Shown: piece by piece, positions 7,490-13,573 of the stretch
How positions within the stretch are numbered: the first letter of the stretch is position 1
Layout of the letters: every line of letters starts with the position of its first letter
Assembly (NCBI GenBank): GCA_945862135.1
Contig: CAMAYE010000013.1
Span: 1-32,026, forward strand
Source of the DNA: Bordetella parapertussis
GTDB lineage: Bacteria > Pseudomonadota > Gammaproteobacteria > Burkholderiales > SG8-41
Length of the DNA stretch: 32,026 bases
Reading direction: 5' to 3'
Translations under genes and position numbers: made by a program
The notes under the pieces: generated by a model
Databases searched by the model: none
What the model was told of the DNA's origin: nothing
Seen by the model: only the letters and a program-made list of their open reading frames with translations

Positions 7490-7834
7490 TTATTTTACGG
7501 GATCAATGCTTGTGACAATGTAAGCTCCGCCGCTCTGTTCTGCGGTGAATTTTATTTTGTCCCCGGTTTTGGCCCGGTCAAGCAATGCCGGATCCTTGAC
7601 CTGGAACACCATGGTCATCGGCGGCATGTTGAGATTGTTGATCGGACCGTGACGGATCGTGATTTTCTGTGTGTCGCGATCGACTTTGCGGATTTCGCCA
7701 TCGCTCAGTGCGGACACGGCAGCGGGTGCGGACTGAGGTGAAGCATGTGACGAGTGGTCGGCAGCATTTTGCTGGGCAAATGCAGGCGCTGTCATTGCAG
7801 AGACAATCAGTGCCAGTGTCGGTGCGTATTTCAT
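7490..7834 (-). CDS. cusF: CusF-like periplasmic copper-binding protein
   Basis: This 114-residue protein has a signal peptide (residues 1-20, APAFA), a His-containing linker (DHSSHAS) and a CusF OB-fold domain. The copper motif is IRHGPINNLNMPPMTMVF, giving H62, M70, M73 and M75. Spacing equals that of E. coli CusF (H36, W44, M47, M49), but the copper-capping Trp is Met here. CusF proteins carry periplasmic Cu(I) or Ag(I) to efflux or oxidase partners. It is the last gene of the copper run, 23 bp after the CopG-like gene. No CusA-type pump is adjacent, so delivery to the oxidase and TolC-like partners of this operon, or simple buffering, is inferred. Confidence 0.88.
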   Translation of the reverse strand: MKYAPTLALIVSAMTAPAFAQQNAADHSSHASPQSAPAAVSALSDGEIRKVDRDTQKITIRHGPINNLNMPPMTMVFQVKDPALLDRAKTGDKIKFTAEQSGGAYIVTSIDPVK

Positions 7835-7857
7835 CGTGGTCTCCTTTACTTGGATAA

Positions 7858-8304
7858 TCAGCGCCCGTAGCGGGCATAAACGGAATGGCGACCGCTCTTG
7901 TCCACCAGCAGCACGTCGTACGGTTGGGGTGTGGCGGATTCCATGCCGGGTGATCCCTGCGGCATTCCCGGCACGGCAAGTCCGGTGGCCACCGGTTTTT
8001 CAGCCAGAAGGCGTTTGATTTCACGTGCGGGCACATGGCCTTCGATGGCATAACCTTCAATCACCGCGGTATGGCAGCCGCCGAGTTTTTCAGGAATGCC
8101 GAGGCGTTTGCGCATCACCGCAGTGTCTTCGACTGAAACCGGCTTCACACGGAAGCCGTTGGCGCGCAGATGATCCATCCACGCGCCGCAGCAGCCTCAG
8201 GTCGGGTTCAGGTACACCGTCGCTAACGTGGGCTCCGCCGTCATGGCAGTGCCCGATAGCATCATCGCGGCCATTGCAGTCAGGATTTTGCGTCGGTCGT
8301 TCAT
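7858..8304 (-). CDS. copG: CopG-like DUF411 copper-resistance protein with in-frame UGA, candidate selenoprotein
   Basis: Read from the ATG at 8302-8304 through a TGA at 8197-8199, this gives a complete 148-residue DUF411 protein: signal peptide (1-23), TVYLNPT-U-GCCGAWMDHL, then LGGCHTAVIEGYAIEGHVP and GLAVPGMPQGSPGME. DUF411/CopG proteins carry CxCC, a thioredoxin-fold copper site; here the TGA is exactly the first Cys, so the motif becomes U36-G-C38-C39, with C77 as the further cysteine. Nine bases after the UGA begins a 12-bp stem with a GAU loop, matching bacterial SECIS geometry. AAAGGTG precedes the ATG, which lies 4 bp after the cupredoxin stop. No other lesion is visible. The alternative is a TGC-to-TGA nonsense mutation or sequencing error; translation starting at Met43 would lack both signal peptide and metal motif. 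Family call is near certain; selenocysteine is inferred. Confidence 0.8.
8161..8187 (-). promoter_or_regulatory. Candidate bacterial SECIS hairpin in the CopG-like gene
   Basis: On the minus strand GGCGCGUGGAUG (8187-8176) pairs fully with CAUCUGCGCGCC (8172-8161), 12 bp including two G-U pairs, closing the triloop GAU (8175-8173). The stem starts 9 nt after the UGA and the loop begins after 21 nt. The published general model of bacterial SECIS elements asks for a stem-loop directly after the UGA, an apical loop roughly 16-37 nt away and a G among the first loop bases; all are met. The segment is also coding and GC-rich, so chance pairing must be excluded. Confidence 0.65.
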
Positions 8305-8308
8305 GTCA

Positions 8309-8812
8309 TCACCTTTGCGTTACGTTGATCTTGCCGACCATGCCGGCTTCGAAATGACCCGGCAGCAGGCAGCCGAAGTGGAATTCGCCGCCTTTGCTGA
8401 ACTGCCAGAAAATGGTTTCAGTTTTTTCGGGTGGCACATGCGCCATGTAAGGCTCGTCATGTTCCATGTTCGGGAATTTTTTCATCAGTTCGGCGTGTTC
8501 CATCAGTTCGGGGAGTGTGCCCAGCACGAACTCGTGCATGGTCTTGCCGGAATTGGTGACAATGAACTTTACGGTTTCGCCCTGCTTGATGGTCAGCGTC
8601 GCCGGCGTGAAACGCATTTTGTCGCTCATGTCGACCTTGACCGTTCGCGCGACTTTTTCCGGATCGCCAGCTTTGCCGAATGATTTTTCTTCGTTGCTGA
8701 TCGTGCCGGGCTTGGCGGATTTGGGGGCGTGCGCGTCGCCATGCGCCCAAGCCGGGACGGCGATCAGGCACGCGGTAATACAGGCGACGCTGAGTACTCG
8801 GGCTGCATTCAT
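8309..8812 (-). CDS. Periplasmic cupredoxin (plastocyanin/azurin-like copper protein)
   Basis: The 167-residue precursor has a signal peptide (1-23, VPAWA) and one cupredoxin domain. Type 1 copper ligands are visible as H93 (in KTMHEF) and C148, H153 and M158 in FHFGCLLPGHFEAGM. Between strands lies a Met- and His-rich insertion (about 100-127: ELMEHAELMKKFPNMEHDE) that may bind extra copper. The start at 8812 is chosen because the signal peptide begins there; an in-frame ATG at 8836 would only add eight residues, and upstream extension runs into the oxidase gene. It sits between the multicopper oxidase and CopG-like genes, so it likely carries copper or electrons for them in the periplasm. 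Clean family call; partner unknown. Confidence 0.9.
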   Translation of the reverse strand: MNAARVLSVACITACLIAVPAWAHGDAHAPKSAKPGTISNEEKSFGKAGDPEKVARTVKVDMSDKMRFTPATLTIKQGETVKFIVTNSGKTMHEFVLGTLPELMEHAELMKKFPNMEHDEPYMAHVPPEKTETIFWQFSKGGEFHFGCLLPGHFEAGMVGKINVTQR

Positions 8813-8846
8813 ATTGGCTTCAATAAATATCAACATAATCAATAGC

Positions 8847-10223
8847 TTAGTGTTTGTGTCCGGACGCCGGTTTGCGAGCCTGCAGTAGGTGTTCGCCCGC
8901 GTCCGGCACAGCGGTCGCTGCGCTGGTCGCCGCCGGCGCTGCACCGGTCCACTCGCGTGCAACCGTGCCCGGCGGATGCTTGAACCAGCCCGGGTCTTTG
9001 TAGTCGTTGCGCGCGAGGCCATCACGCACTTTGACCACGCTGAACATGCCGCCCATCTCCAGCGGCCCGAAGGGGCCGCGGCCGGTCATCATCGGCAGCG
9101 TGTTGTCGGGCAGCGGCATTTCCATTTCACCCATGTCCGCCATGCCGCGTTCACTCATCACCATGTAATCGGGCACCAGCTTCATGATTTTTTCGGCGAC
9201 GCCGCGATGGTCGACACCGATCATCGTCGGCACGCCGTGCCCCATGGCGTTCATCGTGTGGTGCGACTTGTGGCAATGGATTGCCCAGTCGCCCGGCACG
9301 TCCGCGGTGAACTCGAAGGCGCGCATCTGACCGACTGCGACGTCCACCGTCACTTCCGGCCAGCGCGCGGACTTCGGCACCCAGCCGCCGTCAGTGCAGG
9401 TGACCTCAAAGTCGTAACCGTGCATGTGCACCGGATGATTGGTCATCGTCAGGTTGCCGAAGCGGACACGCACTTTGTCGCCGGTGCGCACCACAAACGG
9501 ATCAATGCCGGGAAACGCCCTTGAGTTCCAGCACCACAGGTTGAAGTCGAGCATAGTGTTGACGTTCGGAGTTGCTGCGCCGGGTTTGACGTCGAAGGCG
9601 TTGAGCAGGAACACAAAGTCACGATCGACCTTCATGAAATTCGGATTTTTCGGGTGCACCACAAAAAATCCCATCATGCCCATCGCCATCTGCGTCATTT
9701 CGTCGGCGTGAGGGTGATACATGAAGGTGCCGGATTTCTTCATTTCGAATTCATAGACGAAAGTTTTTCCGACCGGAATCTGCGGCTGGGTAAGTCCACC
9801 GACACCATCCATGCCATTGGGCAGCAGGATGCCGTGCCAGTGCATGGTGGTGTGCTCCGGCAGCTTGTTGGTGACGAAGATTCGCAGCTTGTCGCCTTCG
9901 ACGCATTCGATGGTCGGGCCCGGCGACTGGCCGTTGTAACCCCACAGATTGGCGGTCATGCCGGGGGCGATCTGACGGCGCACCGGTTCAGCGATCAGGT
10001 GAAATTCCTTCCAGCCCTTGTTCATGCGCCAGGGCAGGGTCCAGCCGTTCACTGTCACGACCGGGTTGTAAGGGCGACCGCTGGCTGGCATCAATGGCGG
10101 CTGCGTGTCGGGTTTTGATTGCATCGGCGCTTCGGGTACTGCGCCCTGCGCGGCGCGGCTGACCGTCGCGGCGCCAAGCAGTGCGGCGCCGGAGGCGCGG
10201 AGGAAATTGCGGCGGTTATTCAT
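8847..10223 (-). CDS. Tat-exported multicopper oxidase, apparently two-domain, with Met-rich tail
   Basis: This 458-residue protein starts with a twin-arginine signal (NNRRNFLRASGAALLG). Copper motifs are MHWHG (127-131), YHPH (169-172), HPVHMHG (263-269) and HCHKSHHTMNAM (316-327), the last giving the type 1 ligands C317, H322 and M327. Only about 90 residues separate the first and second motif pairs, so it looks like a two-domain enzyme with type 1 copper in domain 2. A tail (about 354-395) is rich in Met (MADMGEMEMPLP). Such enzymes oxidise Cu(I), Fe(II) or phenols using O2. In this operon, Cu(I) oxidation is the likely job; ferroxidase activity is possible given the Mto cluster. The cupredoxin gene follows after 34 bp. 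Confidence 0.9.
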   Translation of the reverse strand: MNNRRNFLRASGAALLGAATVSRAAQGAVPEAPMQSKPDTQPPLMPASGRPYNPVVTVNGWTLPWRMNKGWKEFHLIAEPVRRQIAPGMTANLWGYNGQSPGPTIECVEGDKLRIFVTNKLPEHTTMHWHGILLPNGMDGVGGLTQPQIPVGKTFVYEFEMKKSGTFMYHPHADEMTQMAMGMMGFFVVHPKNPNFMKVDRDFVFLLNAFDVKPGAATPNVNTMLDFNLWCWNSRAFPGIDPFVVRTGDKVRVRFGNLTMTNHPVHMHGYDFEVTCTDGGWVPKSARWPEVTVDVAVGQMRAFEFTADVPGDWAIHCHKSHHTMNAMGHGVPTMIGVDHRGVAEKIMKLVPDYMVMSERGMADMGEMEMPLPDNTLPMMTGRGPFGPLEMGGMFSVVKVRDGLARNDYKDPGWFKHPPGTVAREWTGAAPAATSAATAVPDAGEHLLQARKPASGHKH

Positions 10224-10238
10224 GTCTTGATCCGTTCC

Positions 10239-11651
10239 TTAGTGGCCGGCTTCCGCGGCTGGCGCGGCGGCGCGCAGGCTGCCGCCCGATGCCGCAATGG
10301 CGCCCGGCGACTTGCCGTTGATCGTGAACTGCAGGGTGGTGTCGGCAAGCCAGAAGTCGCGCTGCGCTTCGATGGCGGTGATGACCGCGCTGACCTGCTG
10401 GCGGGATTCGGCGAGCAGTTCAAACACACTCATCAGCATGCCGTTGTAGCGCAGCAGCGTTTCTTCGCTGATGCGCGCCCGCAACGGCACTATTTCGTCG
10501 CGGTAGTGCCTGGCCAGATCGTAGCTGCTGCGCCAGGCGCCGTAGGCTTCTCGCACTTCCGAGCGGGCACGTATGGCGAGGTCTGCTGCTTGGTTTACTG
10601 CCTGCCGGTGGGTGTTTTCGGCCCGCGCCAGTTTTGCCGAGCCGGAATCGAAGATCGGCAGCCGCAGTTCGATTTCGTAACCGGTTTTGCGCGGTTGGCC
10701 GCTTTCGCTGTTGCGGATGTATTTCGCTTCGAAAACGCTGAAATACCCGGTGGCCTTGGTCAGTCCCAGCGAGTTGGCGATGTTTTCGGCATGACGTGCG
10801 GCTTCCTGCACATCAAGCCTCTGCTGCATGGCTTGTCTTTCGATGTCGGTCATGTCGCGCAGCGATGGCGGAAGATCTGGCAGGCGTTCCGGCAGCTTGA
10901 ACGCAATGTCGTTGCCCCACAGTCCGAGAAGCCGGGTCAGCCGCTCGCGTTCTGCCAGCGCCTGCTGACGGGCGCGTGCCAGTTGTGCGGCGGCATCGGC
11001 ATAAAATGCCTGCTCCCTCGCTTGATCGAGTTTGCTGAAATTTCCGGCTTTGACCATGCGCCGCGCCAGTTCGGATGCCGCCTCGGCGGCGCTTTTGACC
11101 TGTTCGGCATAAGTCGCTGATTGTTGCGCAGCGACTGCGCTGATCCAGGCGCGTCGGGTGTCAGCAGCGACCTGCATGATGCTGGCCGCCATGCGGCCCT
11201 GCGCGAGTTCGAAACGTTCCTGTTCCAGTTGCGTTCGTAGCGGCATCGTCAGCAAACCCAGAAGGTCGAAAATGAAGGCCCGTTCATATTCGACATCATC
11301 CGCGCGATGCGTACGGCCAAACGAGAAGCCCGGATTGCGCAGGCGGCCGGCTTGCACCAGGTCGGATTCGGCAATGCCCAGCTCGGCGTATGCGGATTGC
11401 AGTCCGCGGTTGTTGAGCAGTGCAATCTGTACCGCGTTGTCGGCGGTCAGCGGTTGCGCCAGCAGGGCACGTACCTGATCGTCGGCTCGCTTGGCGTCAT
11501 CTTGATTTTTGATCCATGGCACCTGCTGTGTGATGCCGCGTGCGCTCAGGGCGTCATTGACCTTGCGCGTACCGCCTTCTTCGGAAAAGGTGGCGCAGCC
11601 GCCGAGCAGGAACACGACGAAGGCGGCCATGAGCGATTTGACGTTATTCAT
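10239..11651 (-). CDS. TolC-family outer-membrane efflux lipoprotein
   Basis: This 470-residue protein has a lipoprotein signal with lipobox LLGGC (15-19) and then the TolC/OEP pattern of two repeats rich in long amphipathic helices, for example NRGLQSAYAELGIAESDLVQA, followed by a second half ending in LLRYNGMLMSVFELLAESRQQ. Such proteins are trimeric exit ducts for RND or ABC efflux. Its ATG overlaps the stop of the small upstream gene (11648-11651). The operon encodes no pump or adaptor; the nearest are the RND pair at 13574-17846 on the other strand, which in turn lacks its own duct. The duct may instead carry copper-related cargo, as in CusC- and CopB-like systems. The C-terminal Ala-rich tail is low-complexity. 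Confidence 0.9.
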   Translation of the reverse strand: MNNVKSLMAAFVVFLLGGCATFSEEGGTRKVNDALSARGITQQVPWIKNQDDAKRADDQVRALLAQPLTADNAVQIALLNNRGLQSAYAELGIAESDLVQAGRLRNPGFSFGRTHRADDVEYERAFIFDLLGLLTMPLRTQLEQERFELAQGRMAASIMQVAADTRRAWISAVAAQQSATYAEQVKSAAEAASELARRMVKAGNFSKLDQAREQAFYADAAAQLARARQQALAERERLTRLLGLWGNDIAFKLPERLPDLPPSLRDMTDIERQAMQQRLDVQEAARHAENIANSLGLTKATGYFSVFEAKYIRNSESGQPRKTGYEIELRLPIFDSGSAKLARAENTHRQAVNQAADLAIRARSEVREAYGAWRSSYDLARHYRDEIVPLRARISEETLLRYNGMLMSVFELLAESRQQVSAVITAIEAQRDFWLADTTLQFTINGKSPGAIAASGGSLRAAAPAAEAGH

Positions 11652-11944
11652 TTTGCCGCTCCCGGAGCAGACGTCGATGCCGGTTTGACGCCATGTCCGG
11701 CATGGGCGCCGCCGAACATGCCCAGATGGCCGCCGACGCGGGCGACTTCGTCGTTGACTTCGCGCCAGGGCGCGAGTGCATCATCACGCAAGGGCTGATA
11801 GCCGGCAAAAGCCGAGACATAGGCTGGCGCCGGTACCTTTACCTGCGGATCGGTCGGGTCGGTTTGGATGGATTGTTGCGCCGCCGCTGGCGGCAACCAG
11901 AATGCCGCACAAGCGCAGCACAGGACTGCGAGTTTCGACTGCAT
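11648..11944 (-). CDS. Small exported protein of copper/efflux operons, function unknown
   Basis: From the ATG at 11944 this gives 98 residues with a signal peptide (QSKLAVLCCACAAFWLPPAAA) and a short mature part containing YVSAFAGYQPLRDDALAPWR, EVNDEVARVGGHLGMFGG and HAGHGVKP. An upstream Met (11980) would put extra residues ahead of the signal and is rejected. Similar short proteins are familiar beside TolC genes of betaproteobacterial metal operons, but no function is known to me. It is translationally coupled to the TolC-like gene by an ATGA overlap. The GGHLGMFGGAHAGHG stretch has His and Met residues that could bind metal; that is speculation. Confidence 0.75.
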   Translation of the reverse strand: MQSKLAVLCCACAAFWLPPAAAQQSIQTDPTDPQVKVPAPAYVSAFAGYQPLRDDALAPWREVNDEVARVGGHLGMFGGAHAGHGVKPASTSAPGAAK

Positions 11945-12033
11945 AGTGATCCCTATTGCATCAAACGGGCAAAACAGCACCCAAGGCGGCGCAATCGCGT
12001 GATGCGCGATACGCCAATGCAGACTTCAGGGGA

Positions 12034-12405
12034 TCAGGCCCGCGGCGGGCGCTGGGGCAGTTCGGGAATGAAAAGCGTGTTCAGCAGTGCTATGCGAGGG
12101 GTTGCGGCAAGCGGTGCTTCCGGCGGCTGGGGTGTTGTCGCGGATGCGGTGCCGGTAAATACATGATGACAGCAGGCATGGCCACTGGCTTCGTTGGCCG
12201 GTTCATGGTCATGCAACTGCTGATCGACAGTGGAATGGTGGTCAGTAGCCTGCGCGTGGTGACCGGTATGGGCGGCGTGGTGTTGTGTCTGTTGCGCGAC
12301 GACATGTTTGTCGCCGCAGGGCATCAGCGGCGCATAGGCCGCAATGCCCTGCAAGGGCAGGGCCAGCATCAGCAGCCAGGCGGCCAAGAGTCGAACGCTT
12401 TTCAT
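12034..12405 (-). CDS. His-rich exported protein, putative periplasmic metal binder
   Basis: From Met at 12405 this gives 123 residues with an N-terminal hydrophobic segment (VRLLAAWLLMLALPLQGIAA) that is either a signal peptide or an anchor. The mature part is very His-rich (QHHAAHTGHHAQATDHHS, LHDHEPANEASGHACCHHVF), with a Cys pair CC beside two His. Composition suggests binding of copper, zinc or nickel. It resembles DUF2946-type small proteins found near copper genes, but I do not recognise a specific family. It lies upstream of the TolC-oxidase run (89 bp gap) and downstream of the CsoR-like repressor on the same strand, so it may be the first gene of the copper operon. Confidence 0.7.
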   Translation of the reverse strand: MKSVRLLAAWLLMLALPLQGIAAYAPLMPCGDKHVVAQQTQHHAAHTGHHAQATDHHSTVDQQLHDHEPANEASGHACCHHVFTGTASATTPQPPEAPLAATPRIALLNTLFIPELPQRPPRA

Positions 12406-12475
12406 AGGGTGGAATTCTAGGTGCAATCCCCGATACCGGCAATGCAATAAGGACCATTATGCCGGCCAAAGGTTC

Positions 12476-12751
12476 CTAACCGAACTTGGCGAGGAGCGCG
12501 GCGGCGTGTTTGACGCGTTCTTCGGAGGCTCTGGCACTGCCTTTTTTTTCAGGATTGGTCTGGATGGCGCATGCCAGCACGCTGAAAAAGGCCTTGTCCA
12601 GCGCGCGGCGCGCCGCCGACAGCTGTTGGGTGACCTTTTCGCAGTCCGCGCCATCGTCAATCATTCCCTGGATGCCGCGCACCTGGCCTTCGATGCGTTT
12701 CAGGCGCAAGATCAGTTCGCGACGGTGTTGCTGGTCTTTGATGATGGCCAT
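12476..12751 (-). CDS. CsoR/RcnR/FrmR-family metal or thiol-responsive repressor
   Basis: This 91-residue all-helical protein shows the family signature RLKRIEGQVRGIQGMI followed by C37 (GADCEKV) and SAARRALDKAF. Aligned to Mycobacterium CsoR (C36, H61, C65), C37 is kept, but H61 and C65 are Ala62 and Asn66, while a cysteine appears at 61 (VLACAIQ). It therefore lacks the classical Cu(I) site and also the CstR spacing; a two-cysteine sensor with a 24-residue spacing is left. Such a pair could respond to reactive sulfur, thiol oxidants or metal. It is divergent from DUF2892 and thioredoxin 2 genes, and two matching palindromes lie in the shared promoter region. Confidence 0.88.
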   Translation of the reverse strand: MAIIKDQQHRRELILRLKRIEGQVRGIQGMIDDGADCEKVTQQLSAARRALDKAFFSVLACAIQTNPEKKGSARASEERVKHAAALLAKFG

Positions 12752-12780
12752 TGTGCGGCTCCGAATTAAGTGCGGGCAGC

Positions 12781-12796
12781 ATACTCTATGGGGTAT
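12781..12796. promoter_or_regulatory. CsoR-type operator, copy 1 (proximal to the repressor gene)
   Basis: ATACTCTATGGGGTAT is an inverted repeat with arms ATACTCT and GGGGTAT (two mismatches), 29 bp upstream of the repressor ATG. G/C-tract palindromes flanked by ATAC/GTAT are typical of CsoR-family operators, so autoregulation is likely. Confidence 0.6.
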
Positions 12797-12828
12797 ATGA
12801 CTGCAACGGTTGAAACACTTGAATACTG

Positions 12829-12844
12829 ATACCCCTGGGAGTAT
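12829..12844. promoter_or_regulatory. CsoR-type operator, copy 2 (proximal to DUF2892)
   Basis: ATACCCCTGGGAGTAT is a 16-bp palindrome with one mismatch between arms, sharing ATAC/GTAT ends with copy 1. Its centre is 48 bp from that of copy 1 and it ends 50 bp before the DUF2892 ATG, so it is placed to control the plus-strand genes. Confidence 0.65.
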
Positions 12845-12894
12845 ATTGTCAGTGTTGGTTCCGCAGTGGGCGGGACGTTACCGCGGAGGGTTCC

Positions 12895-13113
12895 ATGACT
12901 ACTGAGCGTATTGTGCGCATCGTTGCCGGACTGTTTGTGCTGCTGTCGCTGGGCCTGGGCGTCAAAGGCAGTCCATTGTTTGTAAATGAGAATTTCCTGT
13001 GGTTCACTGCCTTTGTCGGTGTGAACCTGTTTCAGAGCGGTTTTACGCGCTTGTGCCCGCTGGAAGCCATCCTGCGCCGGCTCGGCGTCAAATCAGGCGG
13101 CGCCTGCGCCTGA
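12895..13113 (+). CDS. DUF2892-family small inner-membrane protein
   Basis: This 72-residue protein has two membrane helices (about residues 8-24 and 32-50) and the DUF2892 pattern MTTERIVRIVAGLFVLLSLGLG ... FVGVNLFQSGFTRLCPLEAIL. The TRLCPLE motif with one conserved Cys is characteristic; the same domain is fused to rhodanese in YgaP-type proteins, where it is linked to sulfur metabolism. A GGAGG ribosome site precedes the ATG. It is followed after 9 bp by thioredoxin 2 and is divergent from the CsoR-like repressor. A role in sulfur-transfer or sulfide handling is an inference from these partners. Confidence 0.85.
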   Translation: MTTERIVRIVAGLFVLLSLGLGVKGSPLFVNENFLWFTAFVGVNLFQSGFTRLCPLEAILRRLGVKSGGACA

Positions 13114-13122
13114 GGGGGCATC

Positions 13123-13572
13123 ATGGAATCACAAACCAACGTGGAGTACATGCATGTCGGTTGCGGGCGTTGCGGCACTGAAAACCGTGTCGCAGCAAAA
13201 CGTCTTGGCGAAGGGCCCAAATGCGGCGAATGCGGAGCCCCCTTGCTCCCCGCCGCGTCGGTTGAACTCAGCGATACGTCTTACGATGCGGTGATTGCCC
13301 GAACCGGACTGCCGGTGCTTGTAGATTTCTGGGCGCCGTGGTGCGGCCCGTGCAAGATGATGGGGCCGCAGTTTGAAGTTGCGGCGCGCGAACTGCACAA
13401 GCAGGCGCTGCTGGCCAAGGTGAACACTGATGAGGCGCAGGCCGTGGCGGCACGCGCGGGCATACGCTCGATACCCACGCTGGTGCTGTTCCGCGACGGA
13501 AAGGAAGTGGCGCGGACATCCGGCGCGATGGATGTACGTGGACTGATCCGCTGGTACAAGGAGCAATCGTAA
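13123..13572 (+). CDS. trxC: Thioredoxin 2 (zinc-ribbon thioredoxin)
   Basis: This 149-residue protein has an N-terminal zinc-ribbon with two CxxC pairs (CGRC and CGEC, residues 14-17 and 34-37) followed by a thioredoxin domain with the active site WAPWCGPCKMMGP and the cis-Pro region SIPTLVLF. That architecture defines TrxC, a cytoplasmic disulfide reductase active in oxidative stress. AGGGGG sits five bases before the ATG at 13123; an in-frame ATG at 13150 would give a start closer to E. coli TrxC but has a cramped ribosome site. It shares a promoter region with the CsoR-like repressor and precedes the RND adaptor by one base, so all these genes may be co-transcribed. Confidence 0.93.
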   Translation: MESQTNVEYMHVGCGRCGTENRVAAKRLGEGPKCGECGAPLLPAASVELSDTSYDAVIARTGLPVLVDFWAPWCGPCKMMGPQFEVAARELHKQALLAKVNTDEAQAVAARAGIRSIPTLVLFRDGKEVARTSGAMDVRGLIRWYKEQS

Positions 13573-13573
13573 A

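Noticed and set aside
7858-8178. Short DUF411 protein starting at the internal Met43
   Set aside because: It would lack the signal peptide and the metal motif, has no ribosome site, and ignores the conserved sequence upstream of the TGA.
8309-9025. Extended reading frame upstream of the cupredoxin gene
   Set aside because: The extra 71 residues are Arg-rich, overlap the oxidase gene antiparallel-free but out of frame, and precede an obvious signal peptide starting at 8812.
11994-12010. ATCGCG/CGCGAT hairpin as a terminator
   Set aside because: No U-run follows on either strand, and it lies ahead of a gene that seems to be in the same transcription unit.
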